From Salvelinus alpinus (taxonomy: Eukaryota; Chordata; Actinopteri; Salmoniformes; Salmonidae), in NCBI RefSeq assembly GCF_045679555.1, contig NC_092098.1, positions 19,171,038 through 19,235,037 of the forward strand: DNA of 64,000 bases. Direction: 5' to 3'. Below, in pieces: positions 47,500-59,078 of this stretch. How positions within the stretch are numbered: position 1 is the stretch's first letter; every line of letters begins with the position of its first letter. Under the pieces are notes generated by a model that did no database searches, was not told the DNA's origin, and saw only the letters and a list, made by a program, of their open reading frames with translations. Both the position numbers and the translations under genes were made by a program.

Positions 47500-47925
47500 T
47501 TAAAACAACTGGGAAATCTCAGACTTCAGTACTTTCAAGAGTCAAGACAACTGGGAACTCTGGGGGGAGGAAAAACTAGCTCTGACTGGGAAATGTCGGT
47601 TTGAAAGGTCATCCAACTCGGGCATCTTTATAGAGCTCCGGCTTTCTGACCTGAAGGACACTGACATCATGATTTGACCTTGTTTTTTCCCAGAGTTCCC
47701 AGTTATTTTGAACACGGCATGAGAAATCTAGAAAATAACGAGGTCAAATCATGATGTCATTGTCATTCAGGTCGGAAAGCCGGAGCTCTAGAAAGAGGCC
47801 GGAATTGGAATTCCGAGTTTGATGACTGTTCAAATCGATTTTTCCCTGTCGGAGCTCTTTTTTTTTCAGAGTTCCCAGTTGTTTTGAACGCGGTACCAGT
47901 TGTCTTGAAAGCACCATCATACCCT
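47500..47925. repeat. Foldback element with nested inverted arms
   Basis: Inner arms 47607-47690 and 47740-47830 are inverted copies (AGAGCTCCGGCTTTCTGACC / GGTCGGAAAGCCGGAGCTCT). Outer arms carry CAACTGGGAACTC and GAGTTCCCAGTTG motifs. Related copies at 42306-42472 and 62812-62975. It could fold into a long hairpin. Confidence 0.8.
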
Positions 47926-48044
47926 GACTTTGAGAATGGATTGCGTGATGATTAGCTTAGCAAACGCGTGACGCAGCATGACAATGTGAACACGATTGGT
48001 CGACAGTCTGCTAGGTGAGGCGATCCTCCATTCCTTTCCTATTT

Positions 48045-48660
48045 TATTTTTTTATTTAACTTTTATTTAACCAGGTAGGCCAGTTGAGAACAAGTTCTCA
48101 TTTACAACTGCGACCTGGCCAAGATAAAGCAGTGCGACAAAAAAACAACACAGAGTTAAACATAGGATAAACAAAAGTACAGTCAATAACACAATAGAAA
48201 AATCTATATACAGTGTGTGCAAATGGAGTAAGGAGGTAAGGCAATAAATAGGCCATAGTGGCGAAGTTATTACAATTTAGCAAATTAACACTGAAGTGAT
48301 AGATGTGCAGATGATGATGTGCAAGTAGAAATACTGGTGTGCAAAAAAAGTAAATAAAAACAATATGGGGATGAGGTAGGTAGTTGGGTGGGCTATTTAC
48401 AGATGAGCTATGTACAGCTGCAGCGATCAGTAAACTGATCAGATAGCTGATGCTTAAAGTTAGTGAGGGAGATATAAGTCTCCAACTTAAGTGATTTTTG
48501 CAATTCGTTCCAGTCATTGGCAGCAGAGAACTGGGAGGAAAGGTGGCCAAAGTGGGTGTTGGCCTTGGGGATGACCAGTGAGATATACCTGCTGGAGCGC
48601 GTGCTACGGGTGGGTGCTGTTATGGTGACCAGTGAGCTGAGATAAGGGGATTCCTATCTT
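48045..48660 (-). mobile_element. LINE 3' fragment, same family as 1-2095
   Basis: Reverse-oriented 3' end of the LINE found at the window start: TTTATTTAACCAGGTAGGCC tail complement (48056-48080), 3' UTR, and the last RT codons as a 5'-truncated insertion. Confidence 0.85.
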
Positions 48661-48667
48661 CTCCTTT

Positions 48668-50215
48668 TTCTAATAGAGTACCGCAGTATGAGTCATAATA
48701 GCTATTTCGCTTGTGCTCAGAGCCAGGGCATGTATTTACCTACATTTAGTTCAATGGAAATGGCTGCCGTTTTACGGGCTCCTAACCAGTTGTGCTATTG
48801 TTTGTTTTTTTGCGTTATTTGTAACATAATGTTTCTGCCACTGTCTCTTATGACCGAAAAGAGCTTCTGGATATCAGAACAGCGATTACTCACCTCGTAC
48901 TGGACAAAGATTTTTTCTTTAACGAGTCGGACACAAAGGATTTACTTCAGACACTGGACGAGGCCCAAATCCCCGTCATTCGCATGAAGAAGAGACAAGA
49001 TATAGGGGTCGTAGGTCGGATGCCTTGTAAGAATCCGACAGCGAGTGGGTAACCCACCTCTAGAATCAGTCCTATTAGCCAACGTGCAATCATTGGATAA
49101 TAAACAGGATGAGCTCTGATACAAGACTATCCTACCAACGGGATATTAAAAACTGTAATATCTTATGTTTCACAGTCGTGGCTGAAAGACAACATGGATA
49201 ACACACAGCTGGCTGGGTTTTCCGTGCATTGGCAAGATAGAACAGCTGCCTCCAGTAAGATAAGGGGCTGTGTCTATTTGACAATAACAGCTGGGGCACG
49301 AAATCTAATATTAATGAAGTCTCAAGGTTTTGCTCGCCTGAGGTAGAGTATCTCATGATAAACTGTAGACCACACTATTTACCAAGAGAGTTTTCATCTA
49401 TATTTTTCGTAGCTGTCTATTTACCACCACAAACCAATGCTGGTACTAAGACCACACTCAATGAGCTGTATAAGGCCATAAACAAACAAGAAAATGTTCA
49501 TCCAGAGGCGGCACTCTTAGTGGCCGTGGACTCTAATGCAGGGAAACTTAAATCTATTTTACCTAATTTCTACCAGCATGTTACATGTGCAACCAGAGGG
49601 AAAAAAACTCTAGACCACCTTTACTCCACACACAGAGATGCGTACAAAGCTCTTCCTCGCCCTCCATTTGGCAAATCTGACAATAACTCTATCCTCCTGA
49701 TTCCTGCTTACAAGCAAAAACTAAAGCAGGATGTACCAGTGACTCGCTCAATACGGAAGTGGTCAGATGATGCAGACGATAAGCTACGTGACTGTTTTTC
49801 TAGCACAGACTGGAATATGTTCTGGGATTCATATGATGGCATTGGGGAGTACACCACATCAGTCACTGGCTTCATCAGTAAGTGCATCGATGACGTCGTC
49901 CCCACAGTAACCGTACATTCATACCCCAACCAGAAGCCATGGATTATAAGCAACATCCGCACTGAGCTAAAGAGTAGAGCTGCCGCTTTCAAGGAGCGGG
50001 ACTAACCTGGATGCTTATAAAAAATCCCACAATGCCCTCCGACGAACCATCAAACAGGCAAAGCGTCAATACAGGACTAAGATTGAATCCAAATACACCG
50101 GCTCCGACACACGTCGGATTGGCAGGGCTTGCAAACTATTACGGACTACAAAGGGAAGAACAGCCGCGAGCTGCCCAGACGAGCTAAATTACTTCTATGC
50201 GCGCTTTGAGGCAAG
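48668..50215 (+). mobile_element. LINE 5' part (endonuclease side), interrupted
   Basis: Endonuclease and linker region of a second LINE family. It stops abruptly at 50215, where a solo LTR is inserted, and resumes at 51547. See the coding remnants at 49355-50005. Confidence 0.85.
49355..50005 (+). pseudogene. LINE endonuclease/linker remnant
   Basis: An open frame of 216 codons with FFVAVYLPPQTNAGTK, the TRGKKTLDHLYST block (a typical APE-endonuclease end) and the linker PWIISNIRTELKSRAAAFKERD that precedes RT in jockey-like fish LINEs. The sequence upstream (48690-49350) is endonuclease in broken frames, and the GDFN-type block appears changed to VAVDSNAGK. Not functional. Confidence 0.8.
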
Positions 50216-50486
50216 TGTAATACCCTTGGTAGAACCAAGTATTGAATTTATTTGTTATAATTAATTGGTAATGTACAAGTGAATAGGTTGGTTTACTTTC
50301 AAGTTTTGACCAGTAAGGTTGCTTGTTAAGCTGTGGCCAATGGGAGTTGACCTGGTTAACTGGAGGCCTGGGAAAAAAGAGAGAGACGTTGAGAAAAGGA
50401 TGGACCGTTGGGGAAGAAAAATGATAAAAGATGACGATAAAAATAGAACAAAACCCATACCTATCAAGTTTTGAAGGGAATACGGA

Positions 50487-50927
50487 TTTTTTTTTTACCC
50501 CCTTTTTTTTTACCCCCCTATCCAATTGTTAGTAGTTACTGTCTTGTCTCATCACTACAACTCCCGTACGGGCTCGGGAGAGACGAAGGTCGAGAGCCAT
50601 GCGTCCTCAAAAAACACAACCCAACCAAGCCGCACTGCTTCTTAACACAGCGCGCATCCAACCCGGAAGCCAGCCACACCATACACCTAGCAACCTGGTC
50701 AGTGTGCACTGCGCCCGGCCCGCCACAGGAGTCGCTAGTGCGCGAAGAGACAAGGATATCCCTACCGGCCAAACCCTCCCTAACCCGGACGGCGCTAGGC
50801 CAATTGTGCGTCGCCCCATGGACCTCCCGCGAAGAGCCTGGGCTCTCTGAGTTCGAGCCTGGGCTCGAACTCAGAGTCTCTGGTGGCACAGCTAGCCTTA
50901 GACCACTGCACCACCCGGGAGGCCCGG
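50487..50927 (-). mobile_element. SmaI/SlmI-like SINE nested in the solo LTR
   Basis: Reverse copy of the family at 28514-28993: tRNA-like head at 50927 downwards (GTGGTGCAGTGGTCTAAGGC), tail at 50487-50520. Flanking repeats GAATACGGATTT and GAAATACTGATTT. Confidence 0.85.
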
Positions 50928-51250
50928 GAAATACTGATTTTATTTGATAAGAGAGTTATTATCATTTTGTTAAGAAAGACTTAGTAAAGAAGCTACCATC
51001 TCATCGTTTAGGTATCTGACAGCCTTGAGGTTAAGCAACGGGGTTAAGCAAGCTTGAAATAATTTGGACATGGGTTGTGCACGACTCATTGGGGTTTATT
51101 ATTTTAATTTCTTTTGATGTGGTGCATTGAAAATGTAATAATACACATCTTGAACCTTATGTGTGCTGCGTTGGTGGAGTCATTTACTGTTTCAATTTAA
51201 TTTAATGCATGGAAAAGCATATCCTTATATAATAACAAAAATCTATAATC

Positions 51251-51371
51251 TTTTTTTTTTTTACCCCAATTTCGTGGTGTCCAATTGGTAGTAACCAACC
51301 CAGAATCTCTGTTGGTACAGCTAGCACTGCGATGCAGTGCCTTAGACCACTGCACCATCCAGGAGGCTGGA
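51251..51371 (-). mobile_element. Internally deleted SINE with 14-bp target duplication
   Basis: Head and tail of the same SINE family with the middle missing. Perfect direct repeats AAAAATCTATAATC at 51237-51250 and 51372-51385. Confidence 0.9.
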
Positions 51372-51546
51372 AAAAATCTATAATCATTCTATCTGAAGTT
51401 AATACCCTAGTTGTCATTACCCTAGATAATTTACAATAGGGATTCTTATTGGAGATGTCCTTCTCACCTAACATCCAATGCTGTTGAGATATTCTACGTA
51501 AGTTAATATCGCGAGAGTCAAATTCGAGGTGAGAGGGTTACACAAG

Positions 51547-52740
51547 CAACACTGAAGCATGCATGCGAGCACCAGCTTATCCGGACGACTGTGTGATCAC
51601 GCTCTCCATAGCCGATGTGAGTAAGACCTTTAAACATATCAACATTTACAAGGCTGCAGGGCCAGACGGATTACCAGGACGTGTACTCCGAGCACGCACT
51701 GACCAACTGGCAAGTGTCTTTACTGACATTTTCAACCTGTCCTGTCCCTGACCTAGTCTGTAATACCAACATGTTACAAGCAGACCACCATAGCCCCTGT
51801 GCCCAATAACACCAACGTGACCTGCCTAAATGACTACCAACCCGTAGCACTCACGTCTGTAGCCATGAAGTGCTTTGAAAGGCTGGTCATGGCTCACATC
51901 AACACCATTATCCCAGAAACCCTAGACCCACTCCAATTTGCATACCGCCCCAACAGATCCACAGATGATGCTATCTCTATTGCACTCTACACTGCCCTTT
52001 CCCACCTGGACGAAAGGAACACCTATGTGAGAATGCTATTCATTGATTACAGCTCACTGTTCAACACCATAGTGCCCTAAAATCTCATCACTAAGCTAAG
52101 GACCCTGGGACTAAACACCTCCCTCTGCAACTGGATTCTGGACTTCCTTACGGGCCACCTCCAGGTGGTAAGGGTAGATAAGAACACATCTGCCACGCTG
52201 ATCCTCAACACGGGGGCCCCTCAGGGGTGCGTGCTCAGTCCCCTCCTGTAGTCCCTGTTCACCCATGACTGCATGGCCAAGCACGACTCCAACACCATCA
52301 TTACGTTTGCTGACGACACAACAGTGAGACAGCCTATAGGTAGGAGGTCAGAGTCCTGGCAGTGTTGTGCCAGGATAACAACCTCTCCCTCAATGTGATC
52401 AAGACAAAGGAGATGATCGTAGACTACAGGAAAAGGGGCTGTAGTGGAGGAGGTTGAGAGCTTCAAATTCCTTGGTGTCCACATCACCAACGAACTGTCA
52501 TGGTCCAAACACACCAAGACAGTCGTGAAGAGGGCACAACAATGCCTATTCCCCCTCAAGAAACTGAAAAGATTTGGCATGGGTCCTCAGATCCTCAAAA
52601 ATGTATACCGCTGCACCATCAAGAGCATGCTGACTGGCTGCATCACCGCCTGGTATGGCAACTGCTTGGCCTCCGACCGCAAGGAACCCCCCCCCCCCCT
52701 CCCATTTTTACACTGCTGCTACTCTGTTTATTATCTAAGC
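51547..52740 (+). mobile_element. LINE reverse transcriptase part, resumed
   Basis: Continuation of the LINE at 48668-50215 after the solo LTR. Runs to about 52740, including a poly(C) tract at 52686-52699, without a full 3' tail. Confidence 0.85.
51563..52730 (+). pseudogene. LINE reverse transcriptase pseudogene
   Basis: Visible in pieces: KAAGPDGLPGRVLRA (51648-51692), [19 protein letters not shown] and [17 protein letters not shown] (51832-51980), [15 protein letters not shown] (motif A, 52034-52078), then a stop. Motif B and the FADD block lie near 52214-52320 in other frames (ADDT readable at 52310-52321). EEVESFKFLGVHI follows at 52447-52485. At least three frame changes. Confidence 0.8.
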
Positions 52741-52769
52741 ATAGTCACTTTAAACTCTACCAACATGTA

Positions 52770-54128
52770 CATAAACTCAGCAAAAAAAGAAACATCCTCT
52801 CACTGTCAACTGCGTTTATTTTCAGCAAAATGAACATGTGTAAATATTTGTATGAACATAACAAGATTGAACAACTGAGACATAAACTGAACAAGTTCCA
52901 CAGACATGTGACTAACAGAAATTGAATAATGTGTCCCTGAACAAAGGGGGGGTCAACAGTAACAGTCAATATCTGGTGTGTCCACCAGCTGCATTAAGTA
53001 CTGCAGTGCATCTCCTCCTCGTGGACTGCACCAGATTTGCCAGTTCTTGTTGTGAGATGTTACCCCACTCTTCCACCAAGGCACCTGCAAGTTCCCAGAC
53101 ATTTCTGGGGGGAATGGCCCTAGCCCTCACCCTCCGATCCAACAGGTCCCAGACGTACTCAATGGGATTGAGATCCAGGCTCGTCGCTGGCCATGGCAGA
53201 GCACTGACATTCCTGTCTTACAGGAAATTATGCACAGAACGAGCAGTATGGCTGGTGGCATTGTCATGCTGGAGGGTCATGTCAGGATGAGCCTGCAGGA
53301 AGGGTAGGACATGAGGGAGGAGGATGTCTTCCCTGTAACGCACAGCGTTGAGATTGCCTGCAATGACAACAAGCTCAGTCCGATGATGCTGTGACACACC
53401 GCCCCAGACCATGACGGACCCTCCACCTCCAAATCGATCCCGCTCCAGAGTACAGGCCTCGGTGTAACACTCATTCCTTTGACAATAAACGTGAATCCGA
53501 CCATCACCCCTGGTGAGACAAAACCACGACTCGTCAGTGAAGAGCACTTTTTGCCAGTCCTGTCTGGTCCAGCGACGGTTGGTTTGTGCTCATAGGTGAC
53601 GTTGTTGCCGGTGATGTCTGGGGAGGACCTGCCGTACAACAGGCCTACAAGCCGCAGTCCAGCCTCTCACGGAGGGAGGGATTGTGCATTCCTGGTGTAA
53701 CTCAGGCAGTTGTTGTTGCCATCCTGTACCTGTCCTGCAGGTGTGATGTTCAGATGTACCGATCCTGTGCAGGTGTTGTTACATGTGGTCTGCCACTGCG
53801 AGGACAATCAGCTGTCCATCTTGTCTCCCTGTAGCGCAGTCTTAGGCCTCTCACAGTACAGACAATGCAATTTATTGCCCTGGCCACATCTACAGTCCTC
53901 ATGCCTCCTTGCCTAACACACATTCACACAGATGAGCAGGGACCCTGGGCATCTTTCTTTTGGTGTTTTTCAGAGTCAGTAGCAAGGCCTCTTTAGTGTC
54001 CTAAGTTTTCATAACCGTGACCTTAATTGCCTACCGTCTGTAAGCGTCTTAACGACTGTTACACAGGTGCATGTTCATTAATTGTTTATGGTCAATTGAA
54101 CAAGCATGGGAAACAGTGTTTAAACCCT
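52770..54128 (-). mobile_element. Tc1-like transposon, reverse
   Basis: Left end ATAAACTCAGCAAAAAAAGA. The reverse-strand transposase has MLFTDESWF (first DDE Asp region, 53547 downwards), GGGSVMVWGGVS and LQHDNATSHTAR (second Asp). N- and C-terminal parts are frameshifted. The right end is cut by the HpaI SINE at 54130, and a short continuation is seen at 54316-54340. Confidence 0.85.
53218..53547 (-). pseudogene. Tc1-like transposase core fragment
   Basis: A 109-codon open frame holding the catalytic core of the Tc1-like element at 52770-54128, from LFTDESWF to TARSVHNFL. It ends at a stop before the third acidic motif (normally in an SPDLNPIEH-like block). Confidence 0.8.
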
Positions 54129-54129
54129 T

Positions 54130-54315
54130 TTTTTCAACAAGGCAAGTCAGTTAAGAACAAATTCTTATTTTCAATGACGGCCTAGGAACAGTGGGTTAAC
54201 TGCCTTGTTCAGGGGCAGAATGACAGATTTGTACCTTGCCAGCTCGGGGATTCAATCTTGCAACCTTTGGGTTACTAGTCCAACGCTCTAACCACTAGGC
54301 TACCTGCCTCTAGGC
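54130..54315 (-). mobile_element. HpaI-type salmonid SINE, second copy
   Basis: Reverse copy: head AGGTAGCCTAGTGGTTAGAG at 54306 downwards, B box GGTTGCAAGATTGAATCCCC, tail TTAACTGACTTGCCTTGTTG at 54137-54156. Inserted into the end of the Tc1-like element; ACCCTTT flanks both sides. Confidence 0.9.
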
Positions 54316-54340
54316 GACCCTTTACAATGAAGATCTTCTT

Positions 54341-54440
54341 AAAATTGCATTGTTGGTTAAGGGCTTGTAAGTAAGCATTTCGCTGTAAGGTCTACACCTG
54401 TTTTTACAGCGCATGTGACAAATACAATTTGATTTGATTT
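54341..54440 (+). mobile_element. LINE 3' tail
   Basis: GCATTTCGCTGTAAGG through GTGACAAATACAATTTGATT and TTGAT repeats. Same tail as 14930-15006. Confidence 0.7.
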
Positions 54441-54441
54441 G

Positions 54442-56696
54442 ATAAAACCCAGTGTTCAAACAAGGAAATGGTTCCAATCGTTTTCCCATCATACATTTTT
54501 CCCATAGGGGATTTTAGAAACACTTAATAAGGGCTGTGCTTCGTGTAGGCTTACCCTGGAGTGATGTTTTGATAACCGCTAAATCTCTGTAGGACAAGGT
54601 GATTTATCAATATATTTGCCTGTATTTACCCCCCCAAAAATGGAACGCTAATTATCTGCAAATGTGGCTATCATAAAGAACAACAAATGCCATGATGATC
54701 TGGATGAGACTGCCTAATCGAGGCAAAGGTAAGAACCTCTGGATTAACTATCTAATGTTAGCTAAATGTAGTAATTCATAAATTGGCTTTATTTCTTTAA
54801 ATGGACAATTCTGTGAACTGTCTAGTGCAAGTTTAAATTGATACAATACCTGTTAGCAATGTTCCCTAAAACATGTTTTGGCACTGAGGAAATGTCAGGT
54901 CTGCTGAGCACGAACATGAAAGTTGTGAAAATTCTGTCCAACTTCTGGCGCGTGTTTACTGTGATCACTGAGGCTGTACTTGCTTTAAGTTACAGTTTTA
55001 AGTGTCCAAGTAGGCTACTGTGGCTATTTGATCATAATGTAGGTCTACCAAAGCGGCCTACCATCAAAAACAATGGATAAAAATGCATCCCATAATATTT
55101 TAAAAGCGAAATAGCTGTTCTATCATTCAGCCTACAGTAGCAGAACAAGTGTGGTGTTCAATGTAGGCCTACAGACTTTTGAAAAAAACATGCAGAGCTT
55201 GACATTAAATCTGTTTATCCACTTGTCCTTCAGACAAGGTGACTGAAAATGTTGTGTTGTTTGATGCAAGAAACCACTTTACAAAATCAAATGAATTATT
55301 ATTCCCATACCATTATTACAGAGAATCAGACAAATTATGCTACCTGCTGCCTATTGTCTACTTAGTCTTGAATAAGCTGTCTCAAAATACAACACTGCCC
55401 CTTTAAGATGTAAAAAAGCTCTTGCTTTTCAAAGATGGCTAGAAATGCACATGTTTTGTGATCTTGTAGGAAGCAATCACTCCCTTATTGTTGACTACAT
55501 ATGATCTATAACTGGGCTAATAACTCACTAACTAGCAAAGAATATGAACAAATGTGCACAGGTGCCTACATGCAGCACTCCCTTTGATCTCAAAACAAGC
55601 GCATCTACTCATGCTGTAAACACAGTCCAGTTCAAAGTGAATGGTTATTTGCATATAGGCTTACTGCAGTTCGATTGGTTATGGCATCTCGGTCCGTGTA
55701 GAATACTGTGTCGTGCCTGTCAATGCAATAGAATCCTACTCAAATGAGCTCTGCCTACAAGAAAATCTCTTGCACAGTTAGTTTTGCATACTAAGTCTTG
55801 CAAAGTTTGTTTTGTTTCGGTATGTTACATTGAAAGTGGCTAATATTGCGTTGATTCGAGCACAATTCCCCCAGTAGGGGGAAATGTTGATAGTCTTAAC
55901 TAAAGGGGAAAATTCTAGAAAGTTGAGTGAAGTTCAATCTCCTGCTTCTCTGTGCGGCCTGATATTTCTTCTGCACAGCAGTCAGAGGGGAGCTGCTCTA
56001 ATGGTTAAATAGGAAAATGGTTCCAATAGTTTTTCCAGCATTCATTTTTCCCATAGAGGATTTTAGAAACCCTTCAAATAAGGGCTGTGTTTCATGTAGG
56101 CTTACCCTGATTTGACATTTTGATAACAATGTAAATCTCTCGGACAAGGTTACTTTTATCAATATATTCAGCTCTATTTACTCTCAGATTCGAAAATGCT
56201 AATTAGCATCAAAGTAGACATCATGCAAGACTACAAATCCCAGTCAGCTCCTGCACGTCAGCTCTTGCTGACACCTTTGCTAACAGATATTGTGTCAATT
56301 TAAATCTTGCACAAGACAGTTCACAGCTGTCCATTTAAAGAAATGTAGCTGATTTATTCATGACAAAATGTATCTAACATTAGATAGCTAATCCAGAGAT
56401 TCTTACCTTTGCCTCAATATGGATGTCTCGTCCAGATAATGATATTTCTAGTTCTTTATGATAGCCACATTAGCAGCTAATTAGCATTTCATTTTGATGG
56501 GGTAAATACAGGCGAATATATTGATAAATCACCTTGTCCTCGAGAGATTTACATGGTTATCAAAACATCATGCCAGGGTAAGCTTACATGAAACACAGAC
56601 CTTATTTTAAGTGTTTCTAAAATCCCATATGGGAAAAATGAATGATGTGAAAACAATTGTAACCATTTCCTTGTTTGACCGCAATGTTTTATGGGT
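54442..56696. mobile_element. 2.26-kb element with about 420-bp inverted ends
   Basis: 54442-54860 and 56275-56696 are inverted copies (AAACAAGGAAATGGTT, CAAGGTGATTTATCAATATATT and others shared). A third partial arm, 56010-56345, lies directly against the right arm, making a hairpin. The interior 55085-55985 matches brwd3 intron 35 (25015-27870). No transposase is recognised, so it appears non-autonomous. Confidence 0.7.
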
Positions 56697-56831
56697 ATTA
56701 TGACTGTGGTACTTTGATGTATATCTCCGGTATCCCTTCTTGCAGTGGTGGTGCAAATGCTTTCATTTACATTTTTCACATAGCCCAGATATACAGTATC
56801 TGGCCCGCTTGTCAAATAATCTTGATATCTA

Positions 56832-57927
56832 TACTAAACATAAATATAAACGCAACATGCAACAATTTCTAAGATTGTACTGAGTTACAGTTCATATAAG
56901 AAATCAGTCAATTGAAAAAAATGAATGAGGCCCTAATCTATGGATTTCACATGACTGGGAATACAGATATGCATCTGTTGGTCACAGATACTGTACCTTT
57001 TAAATAAGAGTAGGGGCCTGGATCAGAAAACCAGCCAGTATCCAGTGTGACCACCATTTTCCTCATGCAGCGCGACACATCTCCTTCACATAGAGTTGAT
57101 CAGGCTGTTGCTTGTGACCTGTGGTATGTTGTCTCACTCCTCTTCAATGGCTGTGTAAAGTTGCTGGATATTGGCGGGAAACTGGAACACGCTGTCCATA
57201 CACATCGATCCAGAGCATCCCAAACATGCTCAATGGGTGACATGTCTAGTGAATATGCAGGCCATGGAAGAACTGGGACATTTTCAGCTTCCATGAATTG
57301 TGTACAGATCCTAGTGACATGGGGCCGTGCATTATCATGCTGAAACATGAGGTGATAGCGGCGGATGAATGGCACGACAATGGGCCTCATGATTTCGTCA
57401 AGGTATCTCTGTGCATTCTAATTGCCATCGATAAAATGCAATTGTGTTAGTTGTCCGTAGCTTATGCCTGCCCATAACATAACCCCCCAGCCACCATGGG
57501 GGCCGGTTGGAAGCACTGCCAAATTCTCTAAAACGATGTGAGAAATAAGCATCTCATTATCTGGTAACAGCTCTGGTGGACATTCCTGCAGTCAGCATAC
57601 CATTTGCACGCTCCCTCAACTTGAGACATCTGTGGCATTATATTGTGTGACAAAACTGCACATTTTACAGTGGCCTTTTATTGTCCCCAGCACAAGGGGC
57701 ACCTGTGTAATGATCATGATGTTTAATCAGATTCTTGATATGTCACACCTGTCAGGTGGATGAATTATCTTGGCAGAGGATAAAATTCTCACTAACAGGG
57801 ATGTAAACCAATTTGTGCACAAAATGTGAGAGAAATGTGAGAAAATATTTCTGGTGTCTTTTATTTCAGCTCATGAAATATGGGACCAAAACATTACATG
57901 TTGCATTTATATTTTTGTTCAGTGTAG
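56832..57927 (-). mobile_element. Tc1-like transposon, reverse, deleted
   Basis: Same family as 2849-4160. Both ends are kept (CATAAATATAAACGCAACATG at the left, TTGCATTTATATTTTTGTTC at the right). A C-terminal transposase frame at 57100-57390 has FQHDNARPHVTR and SLDMSPIEHVWD; the middle is partly deleted. Confidence 0.88.
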
Positions 57928-58366
57928 ATAATTGACTGGTATCATATAGCTAATATCATATGTTTGCTACATTACTGTTTAGTTTGGGTGATACTTACTA
58001 GCTACACCGGCTAATAACAAACGTTCCCACAAAACTAACGTTTTCTTGGAATGTTCATGTGACCTTCAAGGAATATTTTCAAGAGATCATCCCCTTAATG
58101 TCAAATAGAATTTACCCAGAACATGACTACCATGTTCTCAGAATTTAAGATACTAATGTTCTAGACAATTTTCATGGGAAAGTTGCAAGAACATTTATAT
58201 GTCCAGTTTTCTGTGGGTTAGAAGAATATTCCATCAATGTCACACTAAACAAACACATAACATGGTTGCCATGTTCTCAGAATATAAAATATGAATAGCC
58301 TAGACCAGTGGCCACCAATAGGGTTGGGCGAAATGACACATCGTCCCATCGACCTGTCCAAACATA
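57928..58366. repeat. Diverged tandem repeat with CCATGTTCTCAGAAT motif
   Basis: Two imperfect units share the motif CCATGTTCTCAGAAT at 58131-58145 and 58269-58283 with similar flanks, about 138 bp apart. No coding sequence. Confidence 0.5.
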
Positions 58367-58371
58367 GTTGA

Positions 58372-58761
58372 TGTCACGTTCCTGACCTTATTTCCTTTGT
58401 TTAGTCTTTGTTTAGTTGGTCAGGACGTGAGCTGGGTGGGTATATTCTATGTTATGTGTTTCATTGGTTTAGGGTTGTCTAATTGGCCTGATATGGTTCT
58501 CAATCAGAGGCAGGTGTTTTACGTTGTCTCTGATTGGGAACCATATTAAGGTAGGCTGTTCTCACTGTTTGTTTGTGGGTGATTGTTCCTGTTCGTTGCG
58601 TTCTTTGTGTTATAGGATCACATGTTCAGGACTGTAGCGTCGTTGGTTTCGTTTTGTTTATTGTTTTTGTTCGTGTAAAAGAAGTATTCAAATAAATATG
58701 AATACATACCACGCTGCGATTTGGTCCTCCTCTCCTTCATCCAACGACGAGAGTCGTTACA
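58372..58761 (+). repeat. 5' LTR
   Basis: 390 bp, TGTCACGTTCCTGACC to GAGAGTCGTTACA. AATAAA at 58690-58695 is a likely poly(A) signal. Confidence 0.92.
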
Positions 58762-59078
58762 GAATCACCCACCATAATCGGACCAAGCAGCGTGGTAATT
58801 GGCAGCAGCGACAGCAGCAGCAGCGGCCCATTACGCAGGACTCGTGGACTTGGGAGAAGGATCTGGGCTATACAACCTGGGAGGAAATAGAGCACTGGTC
58901 GATCGATCCAGAGAGAGTGCCGGAGCCCGCCTGGGATTCATTGGAACAGTGCGAGGAGGGATACAGGAGAATGGAGGAACGGAGACGTTATCAAGGTACG
59001 CGGCTAGCACGGAAGCCTGTGAAGCAGCCCCAAAAATGTATTGGGGGGGCTAAAGGGGAGTGTGGCGAAGTCAGGTAG
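58698..59078 (+). CDS. Small ORF of the LTR element
   Basis: A 126-codon frame whose Met lies inside the 5' LTR. Gln/Arg-rich start (QQRQQQQRP), then acidic EEIEHWSIDPERVPEPAWD and a basic end. It could be the start of a gag-like protein, but I recognise no capsid or zinc-knuckle motif. It overlaps the next frame by 38 bp. Confidence 0.4.
   Translation: MNTYHAAIWSSSPSSNDESRYRITHHNRTKQRGNWQQRQQQQRPITQDSWTWEKDLGYTTWEEIEHWSIDPERVPEPAWDSLEQCEEGYRRMEERRRYQGTRLARKPVKQPQKCIGGAKGECGEVR

Larger units (their letters stand above)
50216..51542. mobile_element. Solo LTR inserted in a LINE, 4-bp target duplication
   Basis: A 1327-bp insert with TG...CA ends (TGTAATACCC / GGGTTACA) between CAAG at 50212-50215 and CAAG at 51543-51546. 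Removing it restores the LINE frame context (GAGGCAAGCAACACTG). No internal coding region, so it is read as a solo LTR. It carries two nested SINEs (50487-50927 and 51251-51371), so the LTR itself is about 760 bp. Confidence 0.75.
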
